Assembly (NCBI GenBank): GCA_030844895.1
Contig: JAUTDX010000230.1
Coordinates: 186,001 to 250,000, forward strand
Length of the DNA: 64,000 bases
Direction: 5' to 3'
Source: Ambrosia x helenae
Lineage: Eukaryota > Streptophyta > Magnoliopsida > Asterales > Asteraceae
A model generated the notes under the pieces. The model was not told the DNA's origin. It searched no databases and worked only from the letters and a program-made list of their open reading frames with translations. This document shows positions 56,633 to 64,000 of this stretch, in pieces. Position 1 is the first letter of the stretch; each line of letters starts with the position of its first letter. The position numbers and the translations under genes are program-made.

Positions 56633-59174
56633 TGTAACACCCCAACCGATGGCGAAATCATCGAGGTGCCACGTAGTGACGATTGTTCAAAAGCTCATGG
56701 TACTAAAATGTAAATATTATTGAATAATCCAAAATTGTCTTACATGCAAATGGAAATTACATTGTCTAAATGAAATGTAGATATTGAAATAACTGAATTG
56801 AAATAAAACACTAAATGTCTCTTGCTAAAGCACTAGATCAAACTGCACCTGAAACATGTACAAAAATAGGTTTGGTCAACATATGAAATGTTGGTGAGCA
56901 TTCCTAGATTTGATATATATAGTAGGTTAAAAAGTTATACAATTCAAGTGCAAGCTACAGTGCAATTATGTAAACTATGTATCATACAAATGAGCGAAAT
57001 CAACCCTGTGACTGTATAATGTACTGTATGAACTGTAGTGTACTTATCCAATAAATGGATAAAAAGCTTAACACTGGCCACGGATTCTCCGATGAAAAAG
57101 GGGGAGAATCAATCTAGGCGGGTTGTCAATCCAAATAGCGCTATCCAATGTTAAGGTCGGCTTGTACCATGTTAATGATTTCACTAAGTACAAATGTAAT
57201 CCACATGTATTGTCTAAGCATAAAGCACGTTGTAAGCAATGCACATAGTACTAGAATTGTATTTGTGAAAATGTAAAATTGTATTTGAAATTTGTAATAG
57301 TGTACATGTAACACCCCAAAAATGTATAAAAGCAAAAAAAGGGGTAGGAATACTCACAGTTCACGTAATAACTTGAAATTGGACTTGGACAACGAAATAT
57401 GAATTGAGATTACTCCCAAATGATCAACCTAAAGTATTCGATAATGTGTAAGGGAAATAGCTCTAGGATATATGTATTTCTAGGGCTTCGAATTGGGGAT
57501 AAATGCTTATTTGATTAATTAATGAATTGTTTATTAATTATATGAAATTTAATAAATAAATAAATAAAAGTCTCTTTGTAAAATCCTAAGTTGAATATAA
57601 TCATAACATAAGGTTTTGAGTATGAAAATAATTTTTATAAAATTATTTTCTTGAAAATAGAATAATTAATCTAATTATTTCAAATTGTCAAAATATGACT
57701 TTAATATCTAAAAATATTAAAATCAAAGAATTTCTGAATTAAAAAATTGTATTTCAGTTCCAAATGAATAGAAATAATTTATGTAAAATTTTGGTACAAA
57801 AATATTGAAAAATGAATTTCTTATGATTTATTTATGATTAAAACTAACAAAAATTGATTAAAATATTATATAAATGATTTTTCAGAAATAAAAATCATTT
57901 CTGAAAAGATTAATGTCATAAAAACTTAGGATAATCTTTGTGAGATTTAATAAAATCGTTTAGATATTTTTATAGAATTTAATAAATATAAATGAATAAA
58001 CTTGTATTATTAATAATATATATTAAATAAATCATTTTTGAAAAACTAAAAATTGGGTGATGAACTTTATCACTTGAATCTCATATAATAATTTTTGTAG
58101 AATTTATAAAAGGATTTTGATAATTAAAAACGAATTTATAAAATTAAATGTATTATATATAAGTATTTGATTTGTTTAAAAGAATAATTGAGAAAAAAAG
58201 AGACAAAAAGGACGCCATGCCGGGACTCGAACCCGGGTCCACTGTTTTGTTAACACACGAAACAACCATCTGATCTATAGATCAGATTGTTGTTACATTT
58301 CGATTCAAAAACATTTTATATGATATCAGAGTATTGTCATCTTCCCCAAATGTAACCATAAGAACCCTAGTTTACCAAATCGAAACAATCATCAACAATA
58401 ACCACAGATTTGATGGGGTTATTGTTCGACTAACATCCTAGAACAGAAAATCAACATTCATTGGATACTTACGAAGTTAAATCGAACAGTAGGATCGAGT
58501 CAAACAAAAAGTCAACATCTTTTACTTGAGCACGAATCAGGTACAATCAGAGGGATGTGAGGGTGAGAATGTGTTTTTCGGTCCAGTTATCGTGTAATGG
58601 CGAGGTATATTTATACTGTGAGCGTATACATGGAAGGTCTTGATTTCTTGACCAAGCTACGGTCAGACGCAATTCAAAGGAATTGATTGAGTTGTTTTAC
58701 GCGTATTAGGGATCCATTAAGCTTCAATCACGTTATAGTCTTGATTAGTTTCCATTTTACCCATCAATCATTGTGGTCAAAGGTGAAGTAAAAAGGAAAG
58801 AAGAAAAAAATAAAACATCTGCTGCTGCTTGCTGTCACGTGAACAAGGAAGGAAAAAGAAAGAATTGAAAATGGCCTTAAATATAATTAATGTTGGGTAG
58901 AAATCAAAAAGGGTGTGTGGAGCAGGTGGTGTAAGCGAGTGTGTGTGAATGAAGGTTGTCCGGTTCGAGACCCGGCATAAGCACCAGTTTTTCTTTTTAT
59001 TTTGAATAACGAAGAGGGGGATTGGGCTTGGTTTGGGCCGGGTAAACAACTGCTGGGCTGGGTTTAACTTGGGTAATGGGCTATGTGCTTGTGAGTTGGT
59101 TTAAAGAAAAAAAAAAAAAAAGAAAATGCATATATATATAATGACTAAAAAAAAATCTGAATTTTTTTTTATTA

Positions 59175-59221
<47 letters not shown>

Positions 59222-59273
59222 TAAATATATATATATATATATATATTATAATGAAAAAGTGACGGATGTCACA
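56633..59273 (-). mobile_element. 2641-bp LTR of the same Ty3/gypsy superfamily
   Basis: Ends TGTAACACCCC (56633) and GATGTCACA (59273). The first 700 bases resemble the pair at 53189 and 60661; the middle and distal parts instead resemble the LTR at 10310-12917. Minus TATA box at 58608-58615. B-box motifs at about 58219-58235 (minus) and 58958-58970 (plus). A (TTA)n and (TA)n tract lies at 59165-59245. No primer site precedes it; position suggests a 3' LTR for the leader at 59274-60648. Confidence 0.65.
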
Positions 59274-60648
59274 TCATAGCGGGCTATTTGTTTCAAGGCA
59301 CAAGGTGTATGAAAAGTGTGTGCTAATTTGGAGAATAGGCTTTGTGAAAAGACTTATAGAATAAGTTGTCAAATTAATCGTTTTAGAGAGTAGTGTACTA
59401 GTGCGTATCTTGTTGGTAGGCATTTATGTATGAGTTTAGTCTTACTAAGAAGTTCTAACTAATGGTAGTTGGTTATGGCTTAGGAGACTGGGTGCAGCAA
59501 TATTAGTATTAGGTATATGAGGATATACTGTGACTTCGATCAAGTAAGTTTGTAAACATGAAGGTATATAACAGGTTGAAATAATAAGTTTGGAAAAAAA
59601 ACCGTGTTCATTTTTAATTGTATGATGACGCAACATTCCTAAAATCAGGATGTGATCGAAGTTAAACACAGAGTTTAAAACTTAAGTCGTGGGTAAAAAT
59701 GTTTTAATGCAAAACGAGTAATACCTTATAGTGTAAGAATCATGAGCATATGTAAAATAGTGTAAGCTTTAATGCGATAATATATCGAACAAAAGTTTTA
59801 GTAATGATGATAAGGGATTCAAAAGTGAATGATCAATGAATAATGGCATATGAAACATCAAGTGATTAAATGGAATCTTCAAATGATAAACAAACATAAA
59901 TATCAATGATATAAAACATTAGAATTGTTTCTATAGGAAACTTTGACCAACTCAAGTATTTGAAATTTCATAGTGACTTGTGGAGGCGTACTTTAGCCTA
60001 TAGGTGAATGCTCATCCCAAGAGTTCCCAGGTAGGTATACGGGTCCCTCGTCTGATTGGGATTTATACGAAATACCAGGCCTAGACAGAAAACTCAGGAT
60101 ACAGGCGCTCACCCTTCTAGATTGCACGTGCCCCATCAATAGTGAATTCCAAAACTTTAGCGAGATTAAAAGCGAGATGCAAAAATAGATCCTTGAGATT
60201 TGGATTTCACTCCTAACTCAAAGATGTATTTCAAAATTGAAAACGATTGTGGAATAAAACCAATCACTAAGTTAAGGATATCACTCCCAGCTTAGTGGTT
60301 AAGTTCCTTTTTGAAAGAAATACTCTTTGAGGTGTGGATGTCACTCCTATCTCAAAGATATATTCCTAAGATAAATAAAATATAGCTGAGTGAAACTAAT
60401 CACCAAGGTATGGATGTCACACCTAACTTGGTGATATCGTTTCGTTTGTGAAATACAAGTATCTTCTTCTTTAAACAACACACCGAAAGAATAACGAGAA
60501 AGAATCATAGCGAAATTATTTTGAAAGAAAATAATAGGATAAAGAGAAATAAACACGAGAGGACTCGTGAATGTAAGCTTGGTTATAGACTAGGCTAAAA
60601 GGCATTCTAATAAACTAATTCCCTATAACCATGGCTCTGATACCAATC
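59274..60648 (-). mobile_element. Short internal region with gypsy leader and primer site, no coding sequence
   Basis: The block at about 59985-60130 shares the leader motifs of 1247-1390 and 9888-10030 (CCCAGGTAGG, GGGTCCCTCGTCTGATTGGG). The primer site GCTCTGATACCA lies at 60634-60645, three bases from the LTR at 60649. There is no gag or pol between this leader and the LTR on its left, so this is either an internally deleted or a non-autonomous element. The frame 59445-59669 has no recognisable domain. Confidence 0.7.
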
Positions 60649-62395
60649 TGTAACACCCCAACCGATGGCGGAATCATCGAGGTGTCACGTAGTGACGATT
60701 GTTCAAAAGCACATGGTACTAAAATGTAAATATATTATTGAATAATTTAAATTGTCTTACATAGATGAAATAAAAAGAAAATACAAAGGTCTGAACGAAA
60801 CATGAAATTTGAAATAACTTCTTATAAGTAAGCACTAAAGTCCAATGCTATAGTACTAAGATCAAACTGCACCTGAAACATGTACAAAATAAGTTTTGTC
60901 AACATATGAAATGTTGGTGAGCATTCCTAGTTTTAATACATATAGTAAGTTGGAAAATGTTATACAATTCAAGTGCAAAGCTACAGTGCATTTATGTAAA
61001 CTATGTATCATACAAATGAGCGAAATCAATCCTGTGACTGTATAAATGTACTAAAATGAACGGCGGTGTACTTATCCAATAAATGGATAATAACTTAACA
61101 ATGACCATGGATTCTCCGATGAAAAAAGGGGGAGAATCACCTAGGTGGGTTGTCAATCCAATAGCGCTATCCAATGTTAAGGTCGGCTTGTACAATGTTA
61201 ATGATTTCACTAAGTAAAAATGTATTCTACATGTAATGTCTAAGCATAAAACACGTTTGTAAGCAAATGCACATAGTACTATAATTGTATTATAAAAATG
61301 TGAACTTGTATTTTTAATTTGTATAAGTGTACATGTAACACCCCAAAAATGAATAAAAGAAAAAAGGGGATAGGAAATACTCACTTTCGCCAAATGACTA
61401 GATGACTAAGCGAGCGTTAAAACGCGAGCAATCCAAAGATTAAACAACGAAGCTAGTCCAATTTAGAAGAAAAGAAACCGAATATGAAAAATATCAAGCT
61501 TCCAATTCGCCAATTACAAGAGCTTATAATCAAAGCTTCAAATGTAGAAGTAATATACTCTAGAAGAAAGGTATGAGGGATAGTTTAATCGAATTGAAAC
61601 AATCGATTTAGAGGTGCCAAGTGTAATGGGTCATAGGTGGGTTTTTATACTAGTTTTGGATTCAATTAGGCTTTAAAATTGGTTAACACAATAAAGTAAG
61701 GTTTTAAGATAAATTAACTATTTGACTAGGACTTTGACTAGGATTTTGACTAAGACTTTGACTAGGACTTTTGACTAGGACTTTTGACTAAGACTTTGAC
61801 TTTAACTGGAACTTTGACTGTCTCAGCGGACCGCGAGAGCTAAAAAAATCAATTTTTCTAATTTAATCAATTTTAAGTTCTGGACTCGTTTCCTTCGGTT
61901 TCTAAGTTGTTTTAGGACCGAAAATTAAGGGCTTTGAGTATCAAGGTCTGAAACATACATGCTCGGGTGTAGATGTGAGTATAAAACGTGCATACTTTTA
62001 CTTATAACAATTATAAGTTTTATTAAATTGTGAATTTTGGTCCTATTAAAATATGAGGGTTAAAAATGAAAATTTTGAAATAGTTGAGGAACCAATTATT
62101 CACATTTATGAAAAGTGAAGGGTGCAGGTTGTCATAGTCTCCCCTACTTTAGAAAATTTCGTCCCGAAATTACTTTCAAGGGAAGGTTTCCATGAAATAA
62201 AAGACATTTGTAAAAAGGCAAGTAGATTTTAAGAAATGCATCAGCCATGATTTGACAAAGTTTGAAGTAGTTGTTTAATACCCAAAATAGGAGTTTGAAA
62301 ATCCTTAAAGTTTGACCCAAGGTTTAGAGAATTAAGAGTTTATAATGAGCATGGTTTGGGAAAAGTATGTAACTGGTGAGGGCAGGGTAGTGTTA
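60649..62395 (-). repeat. 5' LTR segment, copy 2, cut by another insertion
   Basis: Begins TGTAACACCCC beside the primer site, and from 60661 matches 53189-54909 closely until 62395, where the match stops abruptly. The pairing defines the border of the next insertion. Confidence 0.82.
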
Positions 62396-62788
62396 ATTTT
62401 CGTTTTTAGTGCTCTGTTTAGCGAACAGTAAGTTTAAAATTGATTTTCTTTTTTTTAATTGAAATTATATGTGTGCTTATTATAAGTTTATTATTGTTTT
62501 TGATCGGTTTTTATAAGTTTTCAGGTTTGATTCAAACAATCAAGGTTTGAAGGTTTTTACAGACGAACAGAGGTTGAAGAAGATATCAATGAATGCGTCT
62601 GAAGAATCAAATGAGTGCGTCTGAAGTTTTACATAAGTGCGTTTGTTTTAAAATTATCTACTGTTGTTTTTACATAAGTGTTTTTGAATTTTATTCACAT
62701 GCATTTTACAGTTCAATTATTGGAAGCAAACAAAAGAATAGTAATTCTCGTGAATCATTATTGTGTCACCTTATTATTTTTTTTTTGT

Positions 62789-62797
62789 TTATATATT
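62789..62797 (+). promoter_or_regulatory. Candidate TATA box for the 102-residue ORF
   Basis: TTATATATT lies about 65-70 bases upstream of the ATG at 62861, a plausible core promoter spacing. Confidence 0.4.
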
Positions 62798-62860
62798 GTC
62801 TGATGTTTGTATACTGATTTCTCAACCCACAATTCAATCACAAATTTTCTTTTTTCATTA

Positions 62861-63169
62861 ATGGCTTCTTCATTTTCATTATCAAAATCTGAAATGATCA
62901 AAAGGATGCAAGAGCAAATTGCCAAAGATTATGCTATCGAGGGTCGTTTGGCGGATAACCTTAACAGGATAAATGATGGCATGAGTAAGAGAGATGAGAT
63001 TTCCAAGCTTCTTATTTGTATGCCCGATTCGAGTCTTCATGAGCTTGTTGTTATGTTCATGATTGATGCAAAGAAAGGCGATCTTAATCTTGTTGAACAA
63101 CTAACAAAATGCATAGCTCTTTTGAGGTGTTCTATTCAATTTAAAATTCAGTTCTTAAAGTCTATGTAA
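62861..63169 (+). CDS. Unrecognised 102-residue protein in a transposon-like insertion
   Basis: Starts MASSFSLSKSEM and ends in QFLKSM. I place the start at 62861 rather than the upstream in-frame ATG at 62807 because 62861 follows a TATA-like box at normal distance and has a favourable context. The product is mixed-charge and predicted mostly helical, with a basic N-terminal third (KRMQEQIAKDYAIEGRLADN) and a hydrophobic middle (LHELVVMFMIDA). No motif or family is recognised. It faces the Ulp1-like exon 305 bases downstream, so both may belong to the same transposon. It could equally be the remaining exon of a larger gene. Confidence 0.5.
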   Translation: MASSFSLSKSEMIKRMQEQIAKDYAIEGRLADNLNRINDGMSKRDEISKLLICMPDSSLHELVVMFMIDAKKGDLNLVEQLTKCIALLRCSIQFKIQFLKSM

Positions 63170-63473
63170 TATCAAGATCATGATGAACTTATTATGTAAT
63201 TTGTTTTTGTAGTTTTATATTACCTGTTTTGTATGATGTGTGTTTTTAGTAAGTGCGTTTAAATTAATAAAAACAACTGAACAAGTGCGTTTGATTAAAA
63301 TCACAGTAATCTATTTCATTTTTGTTAGTGCGTCCAAGTATAAATTAACTTGCAGATTAGTGCGTCCAAACATAAATTCATACTAGATCAGTGTTAACTA
63401 CAAATCCCAAAATAACATACTTAAAATCAAAATCAGTATCTAAGATGTTTAAAAAAGCATTCAAAACAAATGT

Positions 63474-64000
63474 TTATATGGCAGCCACCCTTTTCTCTAA
63501 TTTTGCCATGGCATTTTGTAACATCTTTTTCCTTGCTTTTTCTGGCCTTTTTGCAAACTTCCATGCCTCTTCAATTATTTCATCCCTGAGCAGGTTGTAA
63601 GGTGAGAGTATCATCTTTGCGACGTACTTGAACCGCAATGCATCCAACTGTCTTTGCTGATACTCTGATTCACTGGCAAATCCACAGGTCCAAAATGCAT
63701 ACCCTTTGAAGGTTTCGAGGTGTCGAATAGCGAATATGCCACAGTCTACCATGTTTTTAGTAGTCCTCCATGTCATTTCTCTTCTTATAATCTTATCTGT
63801 TACAACTTTCTCAATTGCGGGTGTTGCAGGACATGTCTTCTTCCACAATCGGTACAAAGTGTGTCTCTACAAAACATTTTTTAACAAACTCATTATGTTA
63901 TTATCATAATTTTGCCAGGTATATAATTTTCTATAATCATAAACAGAAACATACCAATATACCGGGAATGCCTTTATATCTCTTTGCTTGGTCATCCCCA
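63474..64000 (-). CDS. Ulp1/C48-type SUMO protease C-terminal part, transposon-associated (partial)
   Basis: Two minus-strand exons are inferred: one entering from beyond the window to about 63964 (ending KQRDIKAFP, then GTATAT donor) and 63474-63866 (acceptor TTTTGTAG). Phases agree. The exon contains VDCGIFAIRHLETF, the catalytic-cysteine segment of the Ulp1/SENP peptidase family that removes SUMO, and ends in a basic helical tail (KRPEKARKKMLQNAMAKLEKRV). The histidine and aspartate of the triad should lie upstream, outside the window. In plants such proteins are commonly transposon cargo rather than housekeeping SUMO proteases, and the position at the edge of an insertion agrees. Activity cannot be judged. 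Confidence 0.65.

Larger units (their letters stand above)
62396..64000. mobile_element. Left part of a DNA transposon-like insertion carrying a Ulp1 protease
   Basis: The left border is set by loss of homology with copy 1 at 62395. The first bases are ATTTTCGTTTTTAGTGCTCT. Content: a small plus-strand ORF (62861-63169), a convergent minus-strand Ulp1-type exon (63474-63866) and at least seven copies of an AGTGCGTYYRA-like motif. Ulp1-like genes are known cargo of plant MULE-type and related transposons; the family here is inferred. The other end is outside the window. Confidence 0.6.

Overview
The window is plant nuclear DNA: AT-rich, intron-containing and mostly made of LTR retrotransposons. 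The intact gene is a homologue of the plant-specific PHD-finger regulator EDM2, so the source is a flowering plant. The repeat style (long LTRs starting TGTAACACCC, with initiator-tRNA primer sites) fits a eudicot with a repeat-rich genome. A composite-family origin is only a guess.

Region 1 (1-12917) is a nest of minus-strand Ty3/gypsy DNA. It holds a truncated LTR-leader copy (about 1156-3098), a 2.4 kb LTR with primer site (3265-5683) inserted into the integrase end of another element, and that element's damaged body (5684-10309) with its own 2.6 kb LTR (10310-12917).

Region 2 (about 13778-27740) is the one convincing cellular gene, plus strand. It has a TATA box, a 5' UTR intron and 18 coding exons for a predicted 1116-residue EDM2-like protein. 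Every splice junction keeps the frame. Its introns are loaded with small DNA transposons and a recurring repeat, and one intron carries an exact 33-nt copy of the preceding exon.

Region 3 (27741-41984) has no intact gene. It holds a decayed plastid-type tRNA-Ser(UGA), a 3.46 kb LTR-like block with a 23-bp minisatellite and three MITEs, a hAT-type MITE with perfect 8-bp target duplication, a 215-bp tandem pair and a LINE fragment.

Region 4 (41985-52400) contains a complete young Ty1/copia insertion (41990-48076, 175-bp LTRs, 5-bp target duplication). Next comes an RPA1/DUF223-like gene fragment, split by a 2994-bp solo LTR that carries a 24-bp minisatellite.

Region 5 (52406-64000) contains a 659-bp TIR element, two nearly identical 1.72 kb LTR segments around a third related LTR and a leader, and the start of a further insertion at 62396. 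That insertion encodes a small 102-residue ORF and a Ulp1-type protease fragment, and runs off the window.

The pieces do not form a pathway. The biological interest is an EDM2-like gene, whose Arabidopsis counterpart controls transcription through heterochromatic introns, sitting in dense repeats with repeats in its own introns, plus several unusual repeat structures: tRNA-like A/B-box modules in LTRs, minisatellites in LTRs and mosaic LTRs.
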